The translations under genes and the position numbers were made by a program. 64,000 bases of DNA from Clostridium saccharoperbutylacetonicum N1-4(HMT) (GTDB lineage: Bacteria; Bacillota; Clostridia; Clostridiales; Clostridiaceae), in assembly GCF_000340885.1 (NCBI RefSeq), contig NC_020291.1:689001-753000 (forward strand). Reading direction: 5' to 3'. The notes beneath the pieces are model-generated. The model was not told the origin of the DNA, did not search any database, and worked only from the letters and a program-made list of their open reading frames with translations. Shown here one piece after another: positions 19,180 through 27,952 of the stretch (position 1 is the stretch's first letter; each line of letters begins with the position of its first letter).

Positions 19180-21744
19180 ATGGGACTATTAGATGCCGTA
19201 TTTGGAACATATAGTGAAAGAGAAGTTAAGAGACTTAAACCTACTATACAAAGAATAAATGAATTAGATGAAGCAATGCAAAAGCTTTCTGATGAAGAAT
19301 TAAAAGCTAAGACTGTTGAATTTAAAGAAAGATTAGGAAATGGTGAAACTTTAGAAGATATTTTACCAGAAGCATTTGCAGTTGTAAGAGAAGCTTCAAC
19401 AAGAGTATTAGGGATGAAGCATTATGACGAACAGCTTATGGGTGGTATGGTACTTCATCAAGGAAGAATATCAGAAATGAAAACTGGTGAAGGTAAAACT
19501 TTAGTTGCAACATTACCAGCATATTTAAATGGATTAAGTGGAAATGGAGTTCACATTGTTACAGTAAATGATTATCTAGCAAAAAGAGATGCTGAGCAAA
19601 TGGGTGAATTATATGGATTTTTAGGATTGACTACAGGTGTCATTGTACATGAATTAAACAATGATCAAAGAAGAGAATCTTATGGTTCAGATATTACTTA
19701 TGGAACTAATAATGAGTTTGGATTTGACTACTTAAGAGATAATATGGTTGTTTATAAAGAAGAAAGAGTACAAAGACCATTAAATTTTGCAATAGTCGAT
19801 GAAGTTGACTCAATTTTAATTGATGAAGCTAGAACTCCACTTATAATTTCAGGTCAAGGTGAAAAATCTACTGAATTTTATAAGGTTGCAGATTATTTTG
19901 CAAAGAAATTAGTTGCTGAAAAGGACTTTACTAGAGATGAAAAAGCTAACGCTGTTATGTTAACTGATGAAGGTGTTAGAAAAGCAGAAGTTACATTTAA
20001 AGTAGACAATTATGCTGATGCTGATAATATTGAATTACAACATTATGTAACTCAAGCATTAAAAGCTAATTTTGCCATGAGAAGAGATAAAGATTACATG
20101 GTTAAAGAAGGAGAAGTAATAATAGTCGATGAATTCACAGGAAGACTTATGGAAGGTAGAAGATATTCTGATGGTCTTCACCAAGCTATAGAAGCTAAGG
20201 AAGGCGTTAAGATTGCAAGAGAATCAAAAACTCTAGCTACTATTACATTCCAAAATTACTTCAGAATGTACAAGAAGTTAGCAGGTATGACTGGTACAGC
20301 TTTAACTGAAGAAAATGAATTTAGAGAAATATATGGATTAGACGTTATTGTTATTCCAACACATAGACCAATAGCAAGAAAAGATAATCCAGATTTAGTA
20401 TTTAGTACTGAATTAGGAAAAATCAAAGCTGTTGCATCAGAAGTTGAAAAAGCTCATGCTAAAGGACAGCCAGTATTAGTTGGTACAGTTAGTATTGAAA
20501 AGTCAGAACTTCTTTCAAGTATGCTTAAGAAAAAAGGTGTACCACACCAAGTATTAAATGCTAAATTCCATGAGCAAGAAGCTGAAATAATCAGTCATGC
20601 TGGTGAAAAGGGAATGGTTACTATAGCTACTAACATGGCTGGTAGAGGTACTGATATTAAGCTTGGTGAAGGTGTAGTTGAACTTGGTGGTCTTAAGATA
20701 GTAGGTACTGAAAGACATGAATCAAGAAGAATAGATAACCAATTAAGAGGACGTTCAGGAAGACAAGGAGATCCAGGTGAATCAACATTCTTCATTTCAT
20801 TAGAAGATGATTTAATGAGAATATTTGGTTCTGAAAAAATTCAAGGTGTTGTTGAAAAGCTTGGACTTCAAGAAGAAGAAGCAATTGAAAGTAAAATGGT
20901 TTCAAAAGCTATAGAGAATGCTCAAAAGAAGGTTGAAGGAAATAACTTTGATATAAGAAAACAATTATTAGGTTATGATGATGTAATGAATGTTCAAAGA
21001 GAAGTTATTTATAAGCAAAGAGCAGAAGTTCTTGAAGGTGAAGATGTAAAAGAAGAAATATTATCTATGATGAAGGATATTATTACTGATGCTGTTAATA
21101 CACATATTACAGGTGAAAGTGAAAATTATAGAGAAGAATTCTTACATCTAATGGTAGCATTACAAGACATATGTGTAGTACCAGGAATGATTAACTTACC
21201 AAGTCTTGAGAATTTAGCAAATGATGAAATAGTTGAAAATATTTATGAAGCTGCACGTAAAGTTTATGAACAAAAAGAAGAAGAATTTACAGCAGAAAGA
21301 TTAAGAGAAATTGAAAGAGTAGTTCTTTTAAGAGCAGTTGATACTAATTGGATGAATCATATAGACAATATGGATCATTTAAAACAAGGTATTGGATTAC
21401 AATCATTTAAACAAATTGATCCAGTCCAAGCATACCAAATGGAAGGTAGCGAAATGTTTAATGAAATGATCGGAAAGATCAAAGAAGAAACTATAAAGCT
21501 ATTGTTCCATGTTAAGATTGAAAGAACTCCAGAAAGAGTTAGAGTTGCACAAGAAACTGCTGCAATACATGAAGAGTCATCAAGCTCAGCGGTAGGTCCT
21601 GGAGGTCATCCAACACCAGGTCCAGGACAAAGTGAAGGACCAGTACCAGGTCCAGTTAGAAATACTGATAAGCATGGCAGAAATGAATTATGTTCATGTG
21701 GAAGTGGAAAGAAATATAAGAACTGTTGTGGAAGAGAAGCTTAG
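19180..21744 (+). CDS. secA: Protein translocase ATPase SecA
   Basis: SecA drives post-translational export of preproteins through SecYEG. The 854-residue product has Walker A in MKTGEGKT (Gly at residue 103), the [16 protein letters not shown] motif, the DEAD-like [20 protein letters not shown], and the C-terminal motor region [15 protein letters not shown] Pro/Gly-rich linker (residues about 802-825) leads to the SEC-C zinc motif [14 protein letters not shown] at the end. All regions are intact, and the length is as expected for a firmicute housekeeping SecA. Confidence 0.98.
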   Translation: MGLLDAVFGTYSEREVKRLKPTIQRINELDEAMQKLSDEELKAKTVEFKERLGNGETLEDILPEAFAVVREASTRVLGMKHYDEQLMGGMVLHQGRISEMKTGEGKTLVATLPAYLNGLSGNGVHIVTVNDYLAKRDAEQMGELYGFLGLTTGVIVHELNNDQRRESYGSDITYGTNNEFGFDYLRDNMVVYKEERVQRPLNFAIVDEVDSILIDEARTPLIISGQGEKSTEFYKVADYFAKKLVAEKDFTRDEKANAVMLTDEGVRKAEVTFKVDNYADADNIELQHYVTQALKANFAMRRDKDYMVKEGEVIIVDEFTGRLMEGRRYSDGLHQAIEAKEGVKIARESKTLATITFQNYFRMYKKLAGMTGTALTEENEFREIYGLDVIVIPTHRPIARKDNPDLVFSTELGKIKAVASEVEKAHAKGQPVLVGTVSIEKSELLSSMLKKKGVPHQVLNAKFHEQEAEIISHAGEKGMVTIATNMAGRGTDIKLGEGVVELGGLKIVGTERHESRRIDNQLRGRSGRQGDPGESTFFISLEDDLMRIFGSEKIQGVVEKLGLQEEEAIESKMVSKAIENAQKKVEGNNFDIRKQLLGYDDVMNVQREVIYKQRAEVLEGEDVKEEILSMMKDIITDAVNTHITGESENYREEFLHLMVALQDICVVPGMINLPSLENLANDEIVENIYEAARKVYEQKEEEFTAERLREIERVVLLRAVDTNWMNHIDNMDHLKQGIGLQSFKQIDPVQAYQMEGSEMFNEMIGKIKEETIKLLFHVKIERTPERVRVAQETAAIHEESSSSAVGPGGHPTPGPGQSEGPVPGPVRNTDKHGRNELCSCGSGKKYKNCCGREA

Positions 21745-21914
21745 GCATTTTACAGTTGTCAATTTACAGTTTACAATTATGAACTTAGAGAGTAGAGTTC
21801 CAAGTTTATAGTTGGTGATTGTAAATATACAGCTAATAGTTAGTTGATGAAGTTAGAAGCTCTATGGAGTTTTTAAGAGAGTAGATTTTTTAAAGAATAT
21901 ATGTGATATAATAG

Positions 21915-21981
21915 ATTCCGTAGAGTTTTTTAAGAATTGCCTTTTTATAAAAAAGCAATTTGAATTAGATTTCTACGGAAT
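21915..21981 (+). other. Long two-stem hairpin in the secA-prfB gap
   Basis: ATTCCGTAGA (21915-21924) pairs with TCTACGGAAT (21972-21981), enclosing AATTGC (21935-21940) / GCAATT (21955-21960). TATAAT lies directly before it at 21907-21912. No T tract follows. It could be a small RNA, a processing hairpin or a protein-binding palindrome. Confidence 0.4.
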
Positions 21982-22080
21982 TCTTATTAATTGAAACTTA
22001 ATTCTTTTATAAATTATGAAGATTCAACTAAACATAAAGTAAATAAAAAAGTTTTACTAAAGATACAAAACTATAAATTT

Positions 22081-22272
22081 AATAGTAAACTGAATATTCA
22101 ACTGTAAAATATAAATCATGACCTCAACTGCAACCTACAAATAAAAACTGTAAACTATGAACTATAAACTAAAATGTAAACTGTAACCTTAGACTCTACT
22201 GTAAACTGTACATTGTAAACTGTGTAAATCGCAACTCAACTGTTAACTGTGAATTGTAAACTGTAAACTAAA
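22081..22272 (+). repeat. Degenerate AACTGT/AAACTGT word array upstream of prfB
   Basis: The segment is composed largely of variants of TGTAAACTGT, AACTGTGAA and CAACTGTAA. The 543-base gap between secA and prfB contains this array, the hairpin at 21915 and no ORF. The same words occur inside the tRNA array (about 11520-11578 and 11938-11989) and before kdgA (48174-48192). Confidence 0.7.
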
Positions 22273-22287
22273 CAAAGGGGTGGTTAA

Positions 22288-23383
22288 ATGATTATTGAGC
22301 TAGAAAAAGAATTAATGAAGCTTACTAATATAAAAAAATCAATAGAAGAAATGGGGGCTTCACTTTGACAGAGCAGGCTTAGAAAAAGAACTGCATGAAT
22401 TAGAATGTCAAATGCAAGAAGCTGGTTTTTGGGATGATATTAAAAGAGCAGAAGAAGTTACTAAAAAAAGTAAGTCCATAAAAGATCAAATAGAAAAATT
22501 TGATAAGTTAAGATCGAAAGTTGAAGATGTTGAAGTTTTAAAAGAAATTATGGAAGATGATGATGAAGAATCTGCCAATGAAATAATACAATCTATACGA
22601 GAAGTAGAAGCTGAAATTGATGACTATAATATGAAGATTCTTTTATGTGGAGAGTATGATAAAAATAATGCTATTTTAACTTTACATGTTGGCGTTGGAG
22701 GTACTGATGCCAATGATTGGACAGAAATGCTTTTAAGAATGTATACAAGATGGTGCGAAAAACAAGGATATAGTGTTGAAACTATAGATTTGCTTCCAGG
22801 AGATGAAGCTGGAATTAAAAGTGTTACATTAAAAATAACTGGTGAATATGCATATGGTTATCTAAAGGCGGAAAAGGGAATTCACAGATTAGTTAGAATT
22901 TCTCCATTTAATGCAAATGGTAAGAGACAAACTTCTTTTGCATCTATGGAAGTACTTCCCGAACTTACAAAAGAGCAAGATATTGAAATTAAAGCTGATG
23001 ATCTTAGAATAGATACTTATAGATCAGGTGGGGCTGGAGGACAGCACGTTAATAAAACAGATTCAGCAGTAAGAATCACACATCTTCCTACAGGAATAGT
23101 AGTACAATGTCAAAATGAACGAAGTCAATTTGCAAATAGAGATACTGCTATGGAAATGTTGAAGTCTAAATTAGTTGAATTAAAAGAAAGAGCTCACAAA
23201 GAAAAGATTGAAGACTTAACTGGAGATTTAAAGGATATGGGCTGGGGAAGTCAGATAAGGTCATATGTATTCCATCCATATAGTATGGTTAAAGATCATA
23301 GAACAAATGTAGAAACTTCAAATGTTACTGCAGTAATGGATGGAGATATAGATATGTTTATAAATGCATATTTAAAAAATTAA
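22288..23383 (+). CDS. prfB: Peptide chain release factor 2, with programmed +1 frameshift
   Basis: RF2 releases nascent chains at UGA and UAA. The gene is split between two frames: codons 1-26 run 22288-22365, then ribosomes must skip one base (22366) to continue 22367-23383, giving 364 residues. The release-factor tripeptide SPF is in RLVRISPFNANGKRQ, and the peptidyl-tRNA hydrolysis motif GGQ is in RSGGAGGQHVNKTDSAVR. The AAAGGGG before ATG 22288 supports the start. Annotation from the ATG at 22412 would lose about 41 residues of the N-terminal domain. Autoregulation by RF2 level is well established for this arrangement. Confidence 0.95.
22355..22369 (+). other. RF2 programmed +1 frameshift site
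   Basis: The slippery CTT (22363-22365) is followed by in-frame TGA (22366-22368) and C, preceded by an internal Shine-Dalgarno-like GGGGG run. When RF2 is scarce, the ribosome slips +1 and reads GAC, joining the main frame. Confidence 0.93.
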
Positions 23384-23410
23384 TTTTTAGAAAAATAAAT
23401 ATTAGAAAAG

Positions 23411-23447
23411 TAGAAAGGATACTAAATCGAATTAAGGTTCCTTTCTA
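23411..23447 (+). terminator. Hairpin, probable terminator of prfB
   Basis: TAGAAAGGA (23411-23419) pairs with TCCTTTCTA (23439-23447). The T tract is poor, so its efficiency is uncertain. Confidence 0.5.
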
Positions 23448-23570
23448 TCGATTTACATGAATATATATTACCATTTTCAGTAGTACCAGTAGGCTATCCA
23501 GCCAAACAAAGCAGTGAGGTTGTTGATAGATTCAATAAAGATAAAGTTCATTATGAAGGGTGGAGATAAT

Positions 23571-23858
23571 ATGATTAAAATTGTTGCTAAAAATTTCGTG
23601 AAAAAAGAAAATATAGATGAAGTAATAAAACTTTCAAAAGAATTAGTGGATGAAACAATTAAGGAAGAAGGCTGCATAAGTTATGAAATGTATCAAGATG
23701 TAAATGATAATAGTATACTTACTATGATAGAAACTTGGGAAAATAGAGATGTGTTAGCTAAGCATTCAAAATCAGAACATTTTCAAAGAATAGTTCCGAT
23801 GATGTCTACACATATGGAAAAACCAGCAGAAATGAATATATATACTAAAATATTATAA
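23571..23858 (+). CDS. ABM-fold putative quinol monooxygenase
   Basis: This 95-residue protein fits the antibiotic biosynthesis monooxygenase (ABM, YgiN-like) ferredoxin-like fold: MIKIVAKNFVKKENIDEV at the start, EEGCISYEMYQDVND, then MIETWENRDVLAKHSKSEHF. These are small dimeric proteins, some of which oxidise quinols without a cofactor, while many are of unknown role. I start at ATG 23571 behind GGGTGGAG, since the upstream in-frame ATG at 23514 has no good RBS. It has its own terminator and no functionally telling neighbours. Confidence 0.8.
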   Translation: MIKIVAKNFVKKENIDEVIKLSKELVDETIKEEGCISYEMYQDVNDNSILTMIETWENRDVLAKHSKSEHFQRIVPMMSTHMEKPAEMNIYTKIL

Positions 23859-23866
23859 ACATATAG

Positions 23867-23905
23867 AATATAGAAGACATTCTTAGGAGTGTCTTCTATA
23901 TTTTT
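23867..23905 (+). terminator. Intrinsic terminator of the ABM gene
   Basis: ATATAGAAGACATTC and GAGTGTCTTCTATAT pair around TTAG, followed by TTTTT. Confidence 0.88.
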
Positions 23906-23925
23906 ACTTGTATATAAATTTAAAT

Positions 23926-24258
23926 TTATATTGATTTATAAAAAATATCTATTAATGAATAAACAGATATGAGAACAACGCAAATATATAATGATATATT
24001 TAGTCCTGGTTTTAGTATGCACATAATACCACCTCCAACTAATGCAAGCATTATTACAACACTGACAAATTTAAAAAAGCCAGATTTATTTGTTAAAAGA
24101 GTTACAACTGATGAAAACATAATAAGAATTAACACCAAAAAATAAAAAATATCCTTTAATTTATCTGAATAACTCATTATTTGAAATTCGTTAAGTGCAA
24201 GTGCTGAAAGTAGAAAAAGTAAAGAAAAAGAGCATATTTTACTAATATTTTTTATCAT
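23926..24258 (-). CDS. Small four-helix membrane protein, function unknown
   Basis: The 110-residue product is almost entirely hydrophobic, with four predicted transmembrane segments (about residues 7-25, 37-53, 62-82 and 89-108) separated by short loops. I recognise no family. An RBS-like AAAGGAG lies 9 bases upstream of the start on the minus strand. It is divergent from the response-regulator gene and could share its upstream region. It is reported because hydrophobicity, RBS and isolation support a real gene. Confidence 0.6.
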   Translation of the reverse strand: MIKNISKICSFSLLFLLSALALNEFQIMSYSDKLKDIFYFLVLILIMFSSVVTLLTNKSGFFKFVSVVIMLALVGGGIMCILKPGLNISLYICVVLISVYSLIDIFYKSI

Positions 24259-24407
24259 AAATAACCACTCCTTTTGGTAAAAATTTACATAATAATTATA
24301 CAGTTATATTTATATATAGGCAATAGGAATATAATTATGAAAATAGTTCCTAAAATTTAAGAAATCTATGATAAAATGTAGATATAACTGAAAGAGGAGT
24401 TGAATAT

Positions 24408-25103
24408 ATGAAAATTCTAATAGGTGAAGATGAAAAAGATATAAGGAATCTTATTTCATTGCATATGAGAAAAGAAAATTATGAAGTATATGAAGCCTGT
24501 GATGGAAGAGAAGCATTAACAATATTTGAAAATGAAAAAATAGATTTAATTTTATTAGATATAATGATGCCAAATGTTGATGGTATTTCCGTGATACAAA
24601 AGGTAAGAGCTGTATCAACCATTCCTATAATTTGTATTACGGCAATGGGAAATGATTCAGATAAAGTTTTGGCATTAGGACTTGGTGCTGATGATTATTT
24701 GGTAAAACCTATAAGCCCAATTGAGTTATCAGCAAGAGTTGCTTCTAATCTTAGAAGATGTTATAAATATGCAGAGCATAAAGAGTCGACATATACAACT
24801 GGAGATTTAAAGTTACTTACTGAGACTTTTGAAGTATATAAAGGGGATAAAAAACTTGAATTAAATCCAAAAGAATTTAAAATTTTGAAATTACTTATTT
24901 CTAATTTGGGTAAAGTGTTCACTAAAAAGCAAATTTATGAGGAAGTATGGGAAGAAGCATATTTTGGTGATTCTAATAATATAATGGTTCATTTAAGCCA
25001 TATAAGAGAAAAAATTGAGGACGACCCTAAAAATCCTATTTACATTAAAACCATAAGAGGTATAGGTTATAAAATTGAGAGGGTTAATGTAAATGAAAGC
25101 TAA
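24408..25103 (+). CDS. OmpR-family response regulator
   Basis: This is a two-component transcriptional regulator of 231 residues. The receiver domain (1 to about 115) has the acidic pocket EDEKD near residue 8, phospho-acceptor Asp51 in LILLDIMMPNVDG, Thr in ICITAMGN and Lys in DDYLVKP. The C-terminal winged helix (about 130-228) has LNPKEFKILKLLISNLGKVF and the end RGIGYKIE. The downstream histidine kinase overlaps it by 11 bases, so the two are translationally coupled partners. Targets are not evident; the adjacent CPBP-like gene or the divergent small membrane protein are candidates by position only. Confidence 0.95.
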   Translation: MKILIGEDEKDIRNLISLHMRKENYEVYEACDGREALTIFENEKIDLILLDIMMPNVDGISVIQKVRAVSTIPIICITAMGNDSDKVLALGLGADDYLVKPISPIELSARVASNLRRCYKYAEHKESTYTTGDLKLLTETFEVYKGDKKLELNPKEFKILKLLISNLGKVFTKKQIYEEVWEEAYFGDSNNIMVHLSHIREKIEDDPKNPIYIKTIRGIGYKIERVNVNES

Positions 25104-26589
25104 GAAAATAAAAAGAAGTGTTACAACTGAATTTTTTGTTACATACTTTTTAGGATATATAGGCATTACTTTAATAATATTATTGTCTGTGGTAATATCT
25201 TTTATGTCATATGAGTTTTTTTGTAGATCGAGTAAGTTCAATTCATATTTTGAAGAATTGGGAACAAAATTGACAACAGATAGTACTAGTGTAACTGATG
25301 AAGAATTAGCAATTGTTGATGGGTTTGTGATAAAAATACAAAATGATAAGGTCTCTTTTTCTAAAGGAAATGTTATTAAAGAATTTAATAATTTAAGTTT
25401 AGAAAGTTATATGAAGTTCTTTGGGGTAAATAAGGATAACAAGACATCATTGAATGATGATTTTTTGGCTTATACTATAATGAACGGATTTAATAGTTCT
25501 GTATTTAATACAGAGAATGATATTAAGTATACAATCTTTACTAAATATCTAGAAGAAGAAAATTCTTTAATTGTTATGGGATGTCCTTATGAACAAATTA
25601 CAGTACCTAATAAAATTACTAAAATAATTCCTCATAATTTTATTATTAAGATTATAAGTCTGATTAACGTGTCTGCAATTCTTTTAATTGTTTATATTTT
25701 GGCAAGAGTATCGTCAAAAGCTTTCATAAAGCCAATAAAGACATTATTAAAAGGGGTTATAGAAATATCTCAAGGTAATTATGATATAGAAATCAATATC
25801 AATACAAAGAATGAATTCCTTGAACTGGCTAATGGATTTAATATGATGGCAGAAACAATAAAAAATGAACGAAAAGAAAAGGAAAAATTAGAAAAAGCAA
25901 AAGAAACTTTAATATTAGATATATCACATGATTTGAAAAATCCACTTGCTTCAATTTTAGGTTATAGCGAAACTTTGATTAACAATACAGATTTAGATGA
26001 AAGTGAAAAAACGGAATATCTAACTATAATAAATAAGAATTCTCAAAGGGCTAATAAGTTAATAACAGATTTGTTTGAATTTTCCTTATATGCAAAGACT
26101 GATTATGAATTAATAACAGCAAAAATAGATATTTGCGAATTTTTAAGACAGACCATTGCAAACTATATCGCAGAATTTGATCATAAAAAATTTCAATATG
26201 ATTTTGATATATGTGAAGATGCATATTTTGTAATGGCTGATGAAGAAAAGCTAGCTAGGGCAATTAATAATATTTTAGATAATAAAATTAAATATAATTC
26301 AGAAGGAAATACCATAGGAATAAAGACTGAAATTAGAGGAAATTGTTTTTATATTATATTATCAGACGATGGTGAACCTATTCCGCAGGAATATAAAGAA
26401 AATATATTTAATCCATTTGTTAGGGTTGATAAATCTAGAAATTCTAAAACAGGTGGGACAGGACTTGGACTATCTATTACAAAGAAAATCTTGGATAAAC
26501 ATAATGGTGATATAAGAATAATTGATAGTAATGAAGGCACAAGTTTCGAAGTGATGTTGCCTTTAGTAGGTGTTAAGAGTGGTAAATAA
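25093..26589 (+). CDS. Sensor histidine kinase
   Basis: The 498-residue membrane kinase is the partner of the preceding regulator. It has transmembrane helices near residues 13-40 and 183-207 flanking an extracytoplasmic sensor region of about 140 residues with no recognised ligand domain. A HAMP-like linker (about 208-262) and a charged coiled coil follow. The HisKA domain has phospho-acceptor His279 in LDISHDLKNPLASILGYSE. The ATPase domain has the N-box NNILDNKIKYN, G1 DDGEPIP and G2 TGGTGLGLSI. The start ATG lies inside the last codons of the upstream gene. Confidence 0.95.
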   Translation: MKAKKIKRSVTTEFFVTYFLGYIGITLIILLSVVISFMSYEFFCRSSKFNSYFEELGTKLTTDSTSVTDEELAIVDGFVIKIQNDKVSFSKGNVIKEFNNLSLESYMKFFGVNKDNKTSLNDDFLAYTIMNGFNSSVFNTENDIKYTIFTKYLEEENSLIVMGCPYEQITVPNKITKIIPHNFIIKIISLINVSAILLIVYILARVSSKAFIKPIKTLLKGVIEISQGNYDIEININTKNEFLELANGFNMMAETIKNERKEKEKLEKAKETLILDISHDLKNPLASILGYSETLINNTDLDESEKTEYLTIINKNSQRANKLITDLFEFSLYAKTDYELITAKIDICEFLRQTIANYIAEFDHKKFQYDFDICEDAYFVMADEEKLARAINNILDNKIKYNSEGNTIGIKTEIRGNCFYIILSDDGEPIPQEYKENIFNPFVRVDKSRNSKTGGTGLGLSITKKILDKHNGDIRIIDSNEGTSFEVMLPLVGVKSGK

Positions 26590-26759
26590 AAAAAATTTTG
26601 AAATTTAGAAGTGGCACATCTTAAACAGAATTTTAAGGTTAATTTAATGTTTTTGTAAGTAGTATTTAACTACAAATACTTATACTAGATATTAAGAAAA
26701 TTATTTTATTATTTGTAAAAGATTTTTTAAAAATAATAAAGGGAAGGGAGATAAAGTTA

Positions 26760-27593
26760 TTGAAGTCTGAAAGCGAATTTAATGAAATCAAAATTAGACA
26801 TGCAGCACTTATATATTTACTTGATTTTGTGATTTTTTTCATATTAGTTTCTTACATAGTGAAATTATATGGAGAAATTAGTAATACTTATATTAATATT
26901 CTATGTTTAATAGCTACTGCTTTAGCACTTTTTATGTTTTTGTATAAGATTAAACCGTCTATAAAGAAAATAAGTCTCCTGTATATTGATTTTAAGAATA
27001 AAATTGATATGAAAGAAATAATTTATGTTAGTATGTTTTTTATATTTTTAAATATAGGAGGGGCTAATGTTATTACTGATATAATTTATTTAATTAGTCC
27101 AGCTTTTGCTAATGGTTTTATTAAAGATTCTGTTTTAACTGTTAATTCAATTATAGATTATGTCATTTGCTTTATAATTTTAGTTGTTTTAGCTCCAATT
27201 GTTGATGAAATTACCTTTAGATATATCTTGTTCAAAAGACTTTCAAAGAGATTTAATGTTTATGTTGGTTTAATTGTATCAGCTGTTATTTTTTCAGCTA
27301 TTAATATTTGTCCGGAAATTTTTGGTAATTTTGCATTGGGAATAGTAAACTGTATATTATATGTTAAATATGAAAATATTCTTATGCCGATTTTAGTATA
27401 TGCTATATATAATTTTGTAGATATGTTCTTTATAAAATCACTTATAGGCTTTAACTATACAATACTTACTATGAATATTAATACTATCATTTTAAGTTTA
27501 ATTATAGGATTGTTATTATTTTTTGTTGGAGTACAATTTTTGGTTAAATATACAAGTAAAAATAGAATATATTTAAAAGGAAGTTTTAGATAG
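26760..27593 (+). CDS. CPBP-like multi-pass membrane protein with altered motif
   Basis: The 277-residue protein has seven or eight hydrophobic helices. The pattern IVDEITFRYILFKRLSKRF near residues 146-164 resembles motif 1 (EExxxR) of the CPBP/Abi intramembrane metalloprotease family, but with Asp in place of the first Glu. The next motif, where a His follows FS, reads FSAINICPE and lacks the His. I infer a CPBP-family relative that may be inactive; some members act in prenyl-protein processing or bacteriocin immunity. The start is TTG 26760 behind GGGAAGGGAG. A role with the upstream two-component system is possible by position only. Confidence 0.6.
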   Translation: MKSESEFNEIKIRHAALIYLLDFVIFFILVSYIVKLYGEISNTYINILCLIATALALFMFLYKIKPSIKKISLLYIDFKNKIDMKEIIYVSMFFIFLNIGGANVITDIIYLISPAFANGFIKDSVLTVNSIIDYVICFIILVVLAPIVDEITFRYILFKRLSKRFNVYVGLIVSAVIFSAINICPEIFGNFALGIVNCILYVKYENILMPILVYAIYNFVDMFFIKSLIGFNYTILTMNINTIILSLIIGLLLFFVGVQFLVKYTSKNRIYLKGSFR

Positions 27594-27609
27594 AAATAAA
27601 ATTTGCACA

Positions 27610-27745
27610 TATAAAAAGAGCAGCTATGCTGCAACAACGGAACTTATATAAAAAGAGCAGCTATGCTGCAATACGGATCTATTTTGCGATCTGAATTATG
27701 CTGCAATGCGGATTCGTGCTGCAATTCAGAACTATATAGAAATCC
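27610..27745 (+). repeat. Decaying tandem array around GCAGCTATGCTGCAA
   Basis: A 25-base unit (TATAAAAAGAGCAGCTATGC, then TGCAA) occurs exactly at 27610-27634 and 27647-27671, a period of 37. It is followed by partial copies sharing TGCTGCAAT-CGGA (near 27690 and 27716). Each core is itself palindromic (GCAGC-TAT-GCTGC). The 359-base gap before tex contains this array, a hairpin and no credible gene. Confidence 0.75.
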
Positions 27746-27822
27746 AAAACAATTCTGCAACATCGGAATTTATATTGGTAATTTTGAATTGTTATTTATT
27801 TTCATGTGCCTAAATAAAAAAG

Positions 27823-27857
27823 TTATTGCCGTTACTAAAAAATAGTAATGGCAATAA
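27823..27857 (+). terminator. Perfect hairpin upstream of tex
   Basis: TTATTGCCGTTACTA pairs with TAGTAATGGCAATAA (one G-T wobble) around AAAAAA. The T run is short and lies outside the stem, so it may terminate upstream transcripts weakly. Confidence 0.55.
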
Positions 27858-27952
27858 TAATTTATATGGTAAAATATATAATGTTGGCACTTGCCATTTG
27901 ATACAATTAAATGCATATATGATTACATGCATATGAGAAGCAGGAGGAATTT

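Noticed and set aside
27663..27845. 60-codon Cys-rich frame upstream of tex
   Set aside because: The cysteines come from the repeated TGCTGCAAT words of the tandem array, and there is no ribosome binding site at its start.
27884..27900. TGGCACTTGCC resembling a sigma-54 promoter
   Set aside because: The -24 element TGGCAC is present, but no GC-containing -12 element lies at the required distance.
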